Both the position numbers and the translations under genes were made by a program. From Gammaproteobacteria bacterium (lineage in GTDB: Bacteria; Pseudomonadota; Gammaproteobacteria; Tenderiales; Tenderiaceae), in contig JACQEP010000025.1 of NCBI GenBank assembly GCA_016200485.1, positions 28,868 to 92,867 on the forward strand: a DNA stretch of 64,000 nt, written 5' to 3'. Each line of letters starts with the position of its first letter. Position 1 is the stretch's first letter. The notes below the pieces were generated by a model. It saw nothing but the letters and a program-made list of their open reading frames with translations. It had not been told where the DNA came from and ran no database searches. Of this stretch, positions 1-7,738 are shown piece after piece.

Positions 1-726
1 AACCTCTCCTGTTCGTTGCAAATGCCACACATGCAGGTCCATAACGGGGCGGAATGGCTCCATCAGATCATCAACTAACCGCATCGGATTGCCTTCATTG
101 GAGTGATGCAGCCCCAGCGTAGGATGAAGCCCCGCTGCAATGACGGCACGTGCGGTAGCAGCACGCAGCACTGTGTAGCCGTAATTAAGCAAGCTGTTAA
201 GCCCTCCTCCATTCTGATCGCGCCGAAAATCGTCGCCAAACAGTAGCCCCCAATAACGGCGAGCCCCCTGAGCCTCCAGATTATCTGGATCGCCAGAGCG
301 TACCTTAGCTGTCAGCGCCGCCAATGGAGCAACGGGTGCCCCCGCTGCTTCGAGGGCAGCAGCCTGTTGTTGCAGCTTGCTGCGCACCACCTCTGCCCAC
401 AGCCGTTTGTGGGTGGGGCGCGATGCTGCAATCTGCGCATCGAAACGTTTGGCTTGCTGAAAATTACCGTCCACCGGCCACAACATGCCGATGGCATTGT
501 GATTGGCCGCACACAGCACAAACGGTGCACCACGCTCAGCCAATGCCACCAGCAGGTTGTTGGTGTAACTCAAGCCATGCGCATTGACGATGACAGCCGC
601 AATATCATCCAGCGGCACCTGCCCCAGCTCTTTACGCTCCCCCTCCGTATCCTGTACAACCATAAAACCACGGGAAACAAACAGGTGCCGCCGGTCATCG
701 GCCACTTCAACGATGCGGCCTATCAT
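1..726 (-). CDS. cas1: CRISPR-associated endonuclease Cas1 (type II), 3' end outside window
   Basis: Integrase subunit that inserts new spacers into the CRISPR array together with Cas2. The frame is open from an ATG at 726 to base 1, giving the first 242 residues; the rest lies off the left edge. Visible Cas1 features are an early beta-rich domain with 'LDDIAAVIV', then the helical catalytic domain with 'EAQGARRYW' (catalytic Glu), 'LNYGYTVLRA', 'LHPTLGLHH' (catalytic His) and 'DLMEPFRP'. It starts 5 bases after the cas9 stop, so the two are co-transcribed, which is the usual cas9-cas1-cas2 order of type II-C. Cas2 and the array would be expected just left of the window. Family assignment is firm; completeness of the gene cannot be judged. 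Confidence 0.93.
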   Translation of the reverse strand, partial: MIGRIVEVADDRRHLFVSRGFMVVQDTEGERKELGQVPLDDIAAVIVNAHGLSYTNNLLVALAERGAPFVLCAANHNAIGMLWPVDGNFQQAKRFDAQIAASRPTHKRLWAEVVRSKLQQQAAALEAAGAPVAPLAALTAKVRSGDPDNLEAQGARRYWGLLFGDDFRRDQNGGGLNSLLNYGYTVLRAATARAVIAAGLHPTLGLHHSNEGNPMRLVDDLMEPFRPVMDLHVWHLQRTGEV

Positions 727-731
727 GGTGA

Positions 732-3700
732 TTACCCTTTGAAGCCTGGATCACGCAGGTCGCCTATAGGTGACAATGTAATCTTACGGGCCCTACCTGC
801 TTTCAGATCAGACACCCCAATTTGGGACAATACAAACTCATCATTCAAGGCAATTCTTTCCACCGTACTAATCTGATCGACTGTTTTTCCCTCTTTTTTG
901 ATCAGATTTCTGGCCTTCCTTCTCTCATCATATCGCTTGCTAACATTGGCCTCGCTCAGCTCTGTAAATGTCGCACCACCTTCTACGCTCATCTTCACAA
1001 CAGATAAGAGGCGATTCTTGATGCCTTTATAATCCATGCGAATTACATCACCAGGCATAAGCTTCATAATCAAGCTTCCTGGCTTGCTTGATAATTTTGT
1101 GTTGATCATTTTGTGAAGAACGTGTGCTTGATAAACTTTCCCATAACCAAACTCTCGTGCAAACTGATATGCCTTGAAGACTGGAATCGTTTCCATCACC
1201 CATTCTCCTGCATCGTCCTCTATGATCTCCAGGCAATAATTTCCATCCGGCGCATAGCCCTTATATGGTCTAGGACCGCCATCTACTGAGGTTCCATGTC
1301 TCGCCATCTGATTCAGTGAATAAACTGGAACAACATACTCAATCGTTCTAGTTTTTCCACCCTCATCTCTCTTCTTCTGAATTACCGAACCATCTGGCCT
1401 TATGCCATAAGCCGTATCTTTAAACATGGAGCCTTCAAAACCATGATCCGGTTTATGACTAACAACAATATTGTTCAGCGCCCGCTCTACATGCTCGCGG
1501 TAATTAACCCACGGCAGTGGCATCTCCTCAACCAACCGGTCAAGCTGTCTTTCCCGCGCACTGGCACTGGCCTTGGCAAAGCGCTGCAACAACCCTTGAT
1601 CGGTAATACCAATCACGGCGGCATCGAGCGCATGGTGGCGATGGTCATTACGGTTCTTTATCTCGGAGCCTGACAGCAGTTGATTGAGGCCAAACTTGCC
1701 GCGCAGCAATGCCGTCATACGGCCAGGAATGGCACGCACACTGTTGGGCGGGCAAATCAGCGATAGATACTCCTTGGCAATACGCGACAAATAGGCGGTA
1801 TCGTTCAGCGACCTGGCAAGAAAATCTTTATCTTCTTTGAGCCAGCGCTGGTAACCATCGGGCGCAAAACGCTTGGCTTTTTCCTTGGGCATGAGTGCTG
1901 CACGCTGAAGGATGGCGACATAGTCATACTCGCTGTTATCGGCAAATGCCTCATAGGGCGCGCGATTACCTTTGTCGCGGTTGGCTCGACGTAACGACAC
2001 CGTTTTGTTGTTCATACTGTCATCCAGTGTTTTGGAGAAGGGCAGAATATGCTCGATCTCTACATCATTGGATAACAACCGCTCAATACTGATCTGCTCA
2101 CCTGTATAGGGGCATTGCCGGTCAGCAATGTTATTAATATTGAGCTCTCTCCAGAGCTGCATTTTTTGCGATAGTTCACGGCGCTTGGCCTTATCGAGAT
2201 TGTCAGGAGTCAGCCCCAGCACCACACATGCTTCGGCGACATGCTTGTTATTGAGGTCTTGTCGCTCCTTTTGTTCACGCTGTATTTCCTGCTTTCTTTC
2301 ATGGCCAAGCTTAAGATCACGCGCCACCTCCACAATAATTTCGCTGGGATGGCCATAACGCTTGATGAGAGTATTTACCACCTTACGCAGCTCGTTCAGG
2401 CCAATATGCACCGTAGGGTTGGCGATCTTGCCATAACGCTCTTCATCATTACGCGGGTTGTCCTTAGCGAAAGCGACATGGCGAAGTAATGGAATGCCGT
2501 AATAGGGCAGAGACTCCATGATCTCGCCAGTTTGCTGCGCATGTGAAAGTTCACTGTGGCTATCAAACCCTGCCCGCGTAACTGCTCCTGAGTAAACAAC
2601 CACATCATTGACCAGCTCTGGTAGTATCCGAGCCAGGGCTGCACGACTCAAACTGCCATAGCCTTCTGGCAGACCGACACTGGCAATGCGTTCTGCCGTT
2701 GGCTCATCCACGCCGGTATTATCCTGTAACCACGCCACCAGCGCAGATTCGCTGGCTTCATTCAGCAACTTTTCCACTATATTGTCTTGCAGTTCAGGAA
2801 CAAAGCCATGCCACCGATCGCCGAAGGTCATCTCTTTTGAAAGCATTACCGAGGTAACATTACCCTTCAAGCGATCACGCTTAATGTCCTCAAGATTAAA
2901 TTTGGTAGTTCCCGGTAATTTCAGCTTCTTAAGCATCGCCGTAAATCTCACTTCACTCTGATGTTCAAGAAGATCAATGATCTGATTTCGCTGCTCAAGC
3001 GTTAACTCCTGTTCCCGCAGGTCAGAAGTTAGGTATCGCAGGTTATTGACCTCCTGATAAATGCGGAAGCGTTGTGTACTTGGCAGGGCCTGCGGCGCGC
3101 GCTCCTCATTAGGCAACAGCGTACAGCGTCCTGGTTTGATCGGCTTGAGTGGACGCTGATGCAGCAATATATCTTTGAATTCATCACGGGCTGCATCATT
3201 GAACAGCAATGGATTCAAGCTATTCTGTTTGGCCCATAGCATATCGAATTCATGCTCGATCATAGCTCGGTTAGCATAAAAATCGTAAGCCTTGTCCTTC
3301 TGGGTTTTGCCGCGCAAACGTGCCCGCACACTTAGGCGCGCCTCATGGCGTTTTGCTAGCCATTCGCCCAGGGTCTGACAGTTTTCCTGTTCCAGTTTGG
3401 TGTACAAATCCTTGATAGCCTTTTTGAGTGCGCCACTGTCGTTGTCTTTCTTGTCTGTCTTACGGTTACTTAAAAACCCACGCCGCTGGTTGATGTGAAA
3501 CAAGGCACGGGCGAATTCGGGGCCGCTCAGGGATTCGTACAATCCCTTTTTGCGCAAGGCATAGGGATCGAGCTTCACCAGCTCTCGACGTTGACCATCA
3601 TCCTTCGGAAAAAAACCAAGCTTAATCAGCGATGCCATCATGCGTTCTTTGCGTTTCAACAGCCGGTCGCGGCGGCGGCGCATCTGGCGGGCATTGCGGC

Positions 3701-3872
3701 GGGTGACGGCAAGAGAGCTGCCATCTTTGGGATTCCGCCCATCGGAGAAGATGCGAACCCCCATCCTGATAACGGCAATGGGTTCATCGTTGGCATTCAA
3801 TCGAATCAGACACCAGCCGATTGACGTTGACCCCATATCCAGAGCCAACCGGTATCGCATTTTCGGTAGCAT
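732..3872 (-). CDS. cas9: Type II-C CRISPR RNA-guided endonuclease Cas9
   Basis: RNA-guided double-strand DNA nuclease of 1046 residues, the compact II-C size. Domains in order: RuvC-I with Asp12 in 'LALDMGSTSIGW'; arginine-rich bridge helix about 55-80 ('RRNARQMRRRRDRLLKRK'); recognition lobe about 90-480; RuvC-II Glu515 in 'EIIVEVARDL'; HNH about 585-640 with His608 in 'EIEHILPF' and Asn631; RuvC-III His747/Asp750 in 'HRHHALDAAVIG'; C-terminal PAM-interacting region. All catalytic residues are present, so it should be active. The ATG at 3872 follows a strong GGAGGGGAAGT ribosome site; an internal ATG four codons later has worse spacing. By eye it recalls the Neisseria/Parvibaculum group of II-C Cas9s. 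It is followed 5 bases later by cas1. Confidence 0.97.
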   Translation of the reverse strand: MLPKMRYRLALDMGSTSIGWCLIRLNANDEPIAVIRMGVRIFSDGRNPKDGSSLAVTRRNARQMRRRRDRLLKRKERMMASLIKLGFFPKDDGQRRELVKLDPYALRKKGLYESLSGPEFARALFHINQRRGFLSNRKTDKKDNDSGALKKAIKDLYTKLEQENCQTLGEWLAKRHEARLSVRARLRGKTQKDKAYDFYANRAMIEHEFDMLWAKQNSLNPLLFNDAARDEFKDILLHQRPLKPIKPGRCTLLPNEERAPQALPSTQRFRIYQEVNNLRYLTSDLREQELTLEQRNQIIDLLEHQSEVRFTAMLKKLKLPGTTKFNLEDIKRDRLKGNVTSVMLSKEMTFGDRWHGFVPELQDNIVEKLLNEASESALVAWLQDNTGVDEPTAERIASVGLPEGYGSLSRAALARILPELVNDVVVYSGAVTRAGFDSHSELSHAQQTGEIMESLPYYGIPLLRHVAFAKDNPRNDEERYGKIANPTVHIGLNELRKVVNTLIKRYGHPSEIIVEVARDLKLGHERKQEIQREQKERQDLNNKHVAEACVVLGLTPDNLDKAKRRELSQKMQLWRELNINNIADRQCPYTGEQISIERLLSNDVEIEHILPFSKTLDDSMNNKTVSLRRANRDKGNRAPYEAFADNSEYDYVAILQRAALMPKEKAKRFAPDGYQRWLKEDKDFLARSLNDTAYLSRIAKEYLSLICPPNSVRAIPGRMTALLRGKFGLNQLLSGSEIKNRNDHRHHALDAAVIGITDQGLLQRFAKASASARERQLDRLVEEMPLPWVNYREHVERALNNIVVSHKPDHGFEGSMFKDTAYGIRPDGSVIQKKRDEGGKTRTIEYVVPVYSLNQMARHGTSVDGGPRPYKGYAPDGNYCLEIIEDDAGEWVMETIPVFKAYQFAREFGYGKVYQAHVLHKMINTKLSSKPGSLIMKLMPGDVIRMDYKGIKNRLLSVVKMSVEGGATFTELSEANVSKRYDERRKARNLIKKEGKTVDQISTVERIALNDEFVLSQIGVSDLKAGRARKITLSPIGDLRDPGFKG

Positions 3873-3885
3873 ACTTCCCCTCCCG

Positions 3886-3915
3886 TTGATTTTTATTGAA
3901 CCACCACTTTATACT
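3886..3915 (+). promoter_or_regulatory. possible sigma70-type promoter in the cas9/tracrRNA divergent region
   Basis: TTGATT (3886-3891), an 18-base spacer and TATACT (3910-3915) read toward the candidate tracrRNA. Its start site would fall near 3922 and leave only about 10 bases of anti-repeat, so either the true tracrRNA promoter is further upstream, inside the 5' end of cas9, or this serves a short form. The same AT-rich box read on the minus strand gives TATAAA (3913-3908), a possible -10 for cas9. Weak call. Confidence 0.25.
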
Positions 3916-4004
3916 GGTACCCGTTACTACATCGGGATATGCGCTCTGTCCGCTAACAAGCTGAAAGATGCACCAAATGAAAGGCCGCTATATGCGGCCT
4001 TTTT
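3897..4004 (+). ncRNA. candidate tracrRNA of the type II-C system
   Basis: Non-coding stretch directly upstream of cas9, on the opposite strand. From about 3921 it reads 'CGTTACTACATCGGG', comparable to the 3' end of a II-C anti-repeat ('...GTTGCTACAAT' in Neisseria), then a linker with 'GCTGAAAGATGCACC' (3960-3974), close to 'TCTGAAAAGATGTGCC' in the Neisseria meningitidis tracrRNA as I recall it, and ends in a GC hairpin plus T-run. The paired CRISPR repeat would be expected to begin close to ATGTAGTAACGG or a G:U variant of it. The 5' end is uncertain, since no array is in the window to fix the anti-repeat. The role follows from position and resemblance, not from an observed repeat match. 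Confidence 0.55.
3981..4004 (+). terminator. Rho-independent terminator of the candidate tracrRNA
   Basis: Perfect 8-bp stem AAGGCCGC (3981-3988) / GCGGCCTT (3994-4001) with loop TATAT, running into a five-T tract on the plus strand (4000-4004 region). The minus strand has only three Ts after the stem, so plus-strand termination is favoured, which sets the direction of the tracrRNA. Confidence 0.7.
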
Positions 4005-4118
4005 CATGTTTGGCGATATAAACCTTATAGATAATACTTATTGTCGTTGGGTTGGTAAATGTGTATTTTTAAGCAACTTTTCGAATAAACCAAACCCCCA
4101 GTGATTATCAATTCCTCG

Positions 4119-4287
4119 TCACAGAATGGTCGTTCTAACGAGTATCTCCAACATCTCGCACACTTGACTACAGCTTCCCTTAAGACAGTTTTCGATTTCT
4201 TCCATGATAACCACTCCACTGCTGTGGTGAACGGGATAGTATGGCCATCGCCATGCCGGGGGTGACTACCCCGGCGGGAACACCACA
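4119..4287 (-). pseudogene. internally deleted remnant of a second mtnP copy
   Basis: On the minus strand the last 33 codons keep an open frame and a TGA stop (4121-4119): 'SSGVVIMEEIENCLKG' then 'CEMLEILVRTTIL', matching 'SGGVITMQDIENCLKG' and 'AMLEKLVPIL' at the end of the intact mtnP at 5919. Directly upstream, in another frame, is 'RHGDGHTIP', matching 'RHGYGHTIP' at about residue 65 of the intact protein. The whole middle (about 150 residues) is missing. A small GGGGT-AGTC-ACCCC palindrome sits next to the RHG segment. Nucleotide identity over the C-terminal part is roughly 70% by eye, so this is an old or foreign copy rather than a recent duplication. It is not functional. Confidence 0.8.
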
Positions 4288-4357
4288 GATAAGCAAGGGT
4301 GAAAAAATTCAAATAGTTATTAAAGTCATAACTGACAACATAATTAAACAAAACTAA

Positions 4358-4386
4358 TTGACTATTAATAAGTTAATATCTATTAT
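4358..4386 (+). promoter_or_regulatory. sigma70-type promoter of the HipA-like gene
   Basis: TTGACT (4358-4363), a 17-base spacer and TATTAT (4381-4386), with a likely start site near 4393 and a leader of about 25 bases. It lies in the most AT-rich stretch of the window (about 4290-4410), which also holds short TTAATA/TATTAA inverted motifs that could be an operator. No good Shine-Dalgarno sequence precedes the ATG at 4418. Nothing else was seen in 4288-4417. Confidence 0.55.
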
Positions 4387-4417
4387 TTTTATCATAACTA
4401 ATTAACTAACTACCCTC

Positions 4418-5818
4418 ATGAGACCCCAAAACCAAGCGGCAAGAAATCAATTGACCACGGAATTGCGGCGAAACGCCCCTGTTTCGGCGGCTGATCTGGC
4501 CGGTCACCTACGGATCAGCGTACCTACGGTTTTGCGCATACTGCGGGAACGAGGGGATCAAATCGTCCGCATCGGCACAACAAAGAAAGCGCGCTATGCT
4601 TTACGCCGCCCGTTGCGCGGTATCGCACACTCTATTCCTGTCTACCGCATTGATATTCAAGGCAAGGGTCATAGCTGTGGAACACTGGAGCTCGTGGAAC
4701 CCCATGGCTCGGTCATGGATCTGGAGATCATGGGTTGGCCTGTCGATGTTGAACATAGCAGCGGTTATTGGGATGGCCTGCCCTACCCGTTGTACGACAT
4801 GCGGCCGCAGGGCTTTCTCGGTAGAAGTTTCGCGCGTCAGACCTACCGGGATCTTGCGCTTCCTTCCAACCTGAGTGACTGGTCAGACGATGATATTGTG
4901 CACGCGCTTAGTCAGCGCGGGTCAGATACTATCGGCAATTTGATTGTGGGCGATCACGCCTATGAGCGCTGGCTAACAAGTGTTGCCAGTCCTGAAGCCC
5001 CCCCACTGCCTGAATCTGGGCTGGCTGAGTGTTATGCGGACCTTGCCGTTCGTATCATGAACCTGGGCATTGCCGGATCGAGTGCAGCAGGTGAATTTCC
5101 CAAGTTCACGGCCAGCCGCGAACTGCCGGGGGCGGCGGCACCGCACGTCATCGTTAAATTTTCAGGCACGGAGGATTCAGGTGCGGTCAAACGCTGGTCA
5201 GACCTTTTGGTGTGTGAACATATCGCGTTAACAACCCTGAGGGAAACTACACGTTTACCTGCCGCTCATAGCAGAATCCTGAACGCGCAAGGGCGCACCT
5301 TTCTTGAAGTGGAACGCTTTGACCGTCACGGAATGTTTGGCCGCAGCGAAATCGTGACCTTGGCGAGTATCGATGCCGCATTTCTGGGCAGTGCGGAATC
5401 GCTCTGGCCAGAATCAATCCGGCGCCTAACCAAGATTAAGCTGGCCAATCAGCTTCTGGAAAACAAGGTACGTGTGCTGTGGTGGTATGGAAAGCTCATT
5501 GCCAATTCCGATATGCACATGGGTAATCTGTCTTTCACCTTTACACCAGAACCGGGTAAGCAGCCTGAATTAAGGCTGGCGCCCACCTACGATATGTTAC
5601 CCATGTTCTATGCGCCTCTCGCGGGAGGGGAAGTTCCTGTGCGCACTTTTGAACCCGTGTTGCCGTTACCGAAGGAACGGGAAGCCTGGTTGATGGCATG
5701 TGCAGCAGCGCTACATTTCTGGCAGCAAACGAGTACCGATACACGCATCAGTGATGCATTCAGAAAAGTTTGTGGTGAGAATTACCAGCGATTAAACAAC
5801 TTGGTACAGCTGGTTTGA
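4418..5818 (+). CDS. yjjJ: HipA-family serine/threonine kinase toxin, YjjJ type
   Basis: Protein of 466 residues that joins an N-terminal winged-helix-like segment (about 15-52, 'PVSAADLAGHLRISVPTVLR') to a HipA-like kinase. Kinase marks: 'SSAAGEFPKF' (221-230, the Ser-containing loop), Lys247 in 'VIVKFS', 'NSDMHMGN' (363-370, catalytic Asp365 and Asn370) and 'TYDM' with metal-binding Asp392. No separate hipB-type antitoxin gene precedes it; in E. coli YjjJ the DNA-binding part is likewise fused to the kinase, so it may self-regulate. It stands alone between the mtnP remnant and the intact mtnP, with its own promoter and AT-rich upstream DNA, which suggests acquisition. The target (HipA itself phosphorylates GltX) cannot be predicted. 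An intact kinase fold is likely; toxicity is inference. Confidence 0.85.
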   Translation: MRPQNQAARNQLTTELRRNAPVSAADLAGHLRISVPTVLRILRERGDQIVRIGTTKKARYALRRPLRGIAHSIPVYRIDIQGKGHSCGTLELVEPHGSVMDLEIMGWPVDVEHSSGYWDGLPYPLYDMRPQGFLGRSFARQTYRDLALPSNLSDWSDDDIVHALSQRGSDTIGNLIVGDHAYERWLTSVASPEAPPLPESGLAECYADLAVRIMNLGIAGSSAAGEFPKFTASRELPGAAAPHVIVKFSGTEDSGAVKRWSDLLVCEHIALTTLRETTRLPAAHSRILNAQGRTFLEVERFDRHGMFGRSEIVTLASIDAAFLGSAESLWPESIRRLTKIKLANQLLENKVRVLWWYGKLIANSDMHMGNLSFTFTPEPGKQPELRLAPTYDMLPMFYAPLAGGEVPVRTFEPVLPLPKEREAWLMACAAALHFWQQTSTDTRISDAFRKVCGENYQRLNNLVQLV

Positions 5819-5871
5819 TGAACAACCTCCCCGGGTTACGCCGCTTGCGCGGCTAATCCAGGCTACATTAA

Positions 5872-5909
5872 TCCCTCACCCCAACCCTCTCCCTGAGGGA
5901 GAGGGAGTT
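5872..5909. repeat. GC-rich hairpin repeat, family B copy 1
   Basis: Contains 'CCCTCACCCCAACCCTCTCC' followed by the inverted arm CTGAGGGAGAGGGAG. The same unit recurs at 6724-6762, 12981-13020, 13041-13082 and in degraded form at 58226-58250. It lies between the convergent HipA-like gene and mtnP. Confidence 0.8.
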
Positions 5910-5918
5910 AGTAATTTT

Positions 5919-6686
5919 TTACAGAATCGGTACGAGCTTCTCCAACATCGCACGCACTTGGTCCATGCCACCCTTGAGGCAGTTTTCGATATCTTGCATG
6001 GTGATTACGCCACCGCTACGGCCTGCGGCCCAATTGACGCTGACGGCGCAAGTGGCATACGCCATACCCAGTTCGCGTGCCAGTGCCGCTTCCGGCATGC
6101 CGGTCATGCCGACCATCGTACAACCGTCACGCTCCAGACGATTGATCTCGGCGGTGGTTTCCAGGCGCGGGCCTTGGGTAGCTCCATAGGTTCCGTACTC
6201 ACAGCAGTCGATCTTGGCTTGTTTGCTGGATTTGATCATCAGCTGCCGCAAACCTTCATCATAGGGATTGGTGAAATCGACGTGTACGACTTCGTTGAGG
6301 CCTTCTTCGAAAAAGGTGTGTTTACGCGACCAGGTGTAATCGACGATCTGATCAGGAATGGCAATGCGCATCGGCGGCAAGTCTTTATGAATTCCCCCGA
6401 CAGCGGCGACGGCTACGATACGTTCGACGCCGACGTGTTTGAGCGCCCAGATGTTGGCGCGATAGTTGATTTTGTGAGGCGGGATGGTGTGGCCATAGCC
6501 GTGACGCGCGAGGAATACCACTTCTTTGCCGCACAATACCCCATGCGTGAGCGGCCCGGAGGGTTCGCCATAAGGTGTGTGCACGACTTCACGCTTAACA
6601 ATTTCCAGATTCTTGAGTGAAGTAAGTCCGGTACCGCCGATGATGGCGACGTTGCTCATGTGTGGTTGTTTTTCCATTGTGGACAT
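5919..6686 (-). CDS. mtnP: S-methyl-5'-thioinosine phosphorylase (MTAP/PNP family)
   Basis: Cleaves a 5'-methylthiopurine nucleoside with phosphate to the base and 5-methylthioribose-1-phosphate. It has the family phosphate/nucleoside motifs 'GGTGL' (17-21), 'RHGYGHTIPPH' (61-71), 'TYGATQGPRLET' (166-177) and 'GMTGMPEA' (193-200). The base-contact segment reads 'SVNWAAG' with Asn218, where MTA-specific enzymes have an Asp; Asn fits a 6-oxopurine, as in the Pseudomonas methylthioinosine phosphorylase. This agrees with an MTA deaminase at 42132 and hpt right after it. The ATG at 6686 is close to an AAAGGAG site; starts at codon 4 or 10 are possible. A decayed copy lies at 4119-4287. Confidence 0.92.
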   Translation of the reverse strand: MSTMEKQPHMSNVAIIGGTGLTSLKNLEIVKREVVHTPYGEPSGPLTHGVLCGKEVVFLARHGYGHTIPPHKINYRANIWALKHVGVERIVAVAAVGGIHKDLPPMRIAIPDQIVDYTWSRKHTFFEEGLNEVVHVDFTNPYDEGLRQLMIKSSKQAKIDCCEYGTYGATQGPRLETTAEINRLERDGCTMVGMTGMPEAALARELGMAYATCAVSVNWAAGRSGGVITMQDIENCLKGGMDQVRAMLEKLVPIL

Positions 6687-6723
6687 TCACTCCTTTGAGT
6701 TAGAGGTAAGGATATTATGGTTT

Positions 6724-6762
6724 ATCCCCTCACCCTAACCCTCTCCCGGAGGGAGAGGGAAT
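6724..6762. repeat. GC-rich hairpin repeat, family B copy 2
   Basis: Cleanest copy of family B: 'CCCTCACCCTAACCCTCTCC' followed by CGGAGGGAGAGGGAATAAAA. It sits in the 114-base gap between hpt and mtnP, which are on the same strand, so it may form a hairpin in the shared transcript. Confidence 0.8.
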
Positions 6763-6800
6763 AAAAAATTTCTCGGTTTCAGGGGAAATACCCCGCCCTT

Positions 6801-7352
6801 TTATTCTTTAACGGCATAAATACCGGCAGCATTACGCAGATATCCCTTGTAATCCATGCCATAGCCAAACAAATAGCGGTCTTCGACTTCCAGGCCGACA
6901 AAATCAGCCTTAATCATTGCCTCTCGCTTACGAATCTTTTCGACCAGGACCGCTGAATACACTGCCTTTGCCCCGGCATTGCGGCAATCTTCCACGATTG
7001 CCTGTAAGGTTAAGCCTTCATCGAGGATGTCGTCGATCAACAAGATGACCCGGTCTTTGATCGGCTGCGAAGGACGGACGATCCAGTTCAGATGCCCGCC
7101 CTGCGTTTTGTTTCCATAACGAGTGGCATGGATGTAATCGAGATTCAGAAGAAAATCCAAACGTGTCAGTAGCGTTCCGGCGGTGATTAATCCTCCGGTC
7201 ATGACGCAAAGCAGCAAAGGATCCTGATCGCCGATTCGGTCTTTGATTTCGACGGCCATTTTATCCAGCGCTGCCTCGACTTGCTGATGCGAACAGAGCA
7301 GATCGGCATCTTGCAGGATTTTTCGTGATTCTTCTCGATATTGTTGTGACAT
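6801..7352 (-). CDS. hpt: hypoxanthine(-guanine) phosphoribosyltransferase
   Basis: Transfers phosphoribose from PRPP to hypoxanthine (and probably guanine), giving IMP or GMP. The 183-residue protein has the PRPP-binding signature 'VILLIDDILDEGLTLQ' (about 104-119), the early 'MTGGLITAG' loop (51-59) and the C-terminal base-contact region 'VEDRYLFGYGMDYKG'. It lies directly upstream of mtnP in the same direction. Methylthioinosine phosphorylase releases hypoxanthine, so the pair forms a product-substrate step. The next gene upstream (7367) is only 14 bases away and could be in the same transcript. Family call is firm; preference for hypoxanthine over guanine is inferred from context. Confidence 0.93.
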   Translation of the reverse strand: MSQQYREESRKILQDADLLCSHQQVEAALDKMAVEIKDRIGDQDPLLLCVMTGGLITAGTLLTRLDFLLNLDYIHATRYGNKTQGGHLNWIVRPSQPIKDRVILLIDDILDEGLTLQAIVEDCRNAGAKAVYSAVLVEKIRKREAMIKADFVGLEVEDRYLFGYGMDYKGYLRNAAGIYAVKE

Positions 7353-7366
7353 AGTCCGACTTTCTT

Positions 7367-7729
7367 CTAATAGGTAAATGTTACCGTGGCACTATCCATC
7401 GCTTCGCTGATGATATAAGCGCCCCCCACGGTTTCGCCAATTTCCGGAATAATATCTTCGCCCCAGTATTCCAGTCCCATCGCACACACCTTGAAACTAA
7501 CACCGGCAGCGACGGCTTCCTTGATCACATCATACACACTGCGCCCTTCTTTCAACCGCAATCGTTCGGCATGACCTTTACGAACAATGCCAGCCGCGCG
7601 CCCGGAAAAAATCACTTCCACATCAAACTCCATTGCAGCAGCGACGGTGGCCTGCGCCAGTGGTGGCACCAGCTCCATGGCGTTTTCCGGATCGCTGTTC
7701 ATCATGACAATAATTAGCTTATCGGCCAT
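7367..7729 (-). CDS. DsrE/DsrF-like small sulfur-relay family protein
   Basis: Soluble 120-residue alpha/beta protein, 'KLIIVMMNSDPENAMELVPPL' at the start, the usual length and fold pattern of DsrE-like proteins. One cysteine is present ('FKVCAMGLEYWG', about residue 81), the position where sulfur-carrying members of the family hold persulfide, and the C-terminus 'GGAYIISEAMDSATVTFTY' is typical. ATG follows an AGGAGTGAACA ribosome site. It is 9 bases from the peroxidase gene upstream and 14 from hpt downstream, so it is probably in their transcript. No dsrF/dsrH partners are beside it, so a role in dissimilatory sulfur oxidation is not supported; function unknown. Confidence 0.72.
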   Translation of the reverse strand: MADKLIIVMMNSDPENAMELVPPLAQATVAAAMEFDVEVIFSGRAAGIVRKGHAERLRLKEGRSVYDVIKEAVAAGVSFKVCAMGLEYWGEDIIPEIGETVGGAYIISEAMDSATVTFTY

Positions 7730-7738
7730 TGTTCACTC

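Noticed and set aside
4025..4351. A 108-codon minus-strand open frame across the mtnP remnant
   Set aside because: It switches between two frames of the old mtnP and only partly overlaps it; no start with a ribosome site. Treated as pseudogene.
7367..7729. DsrE-like gene as evidence for dissimilatory sulfur oxidation
   Set aside because: No dsrF, dsrH, dsrC or dsrAB nearby; single DsrE-like proteins occur in many bacteria.
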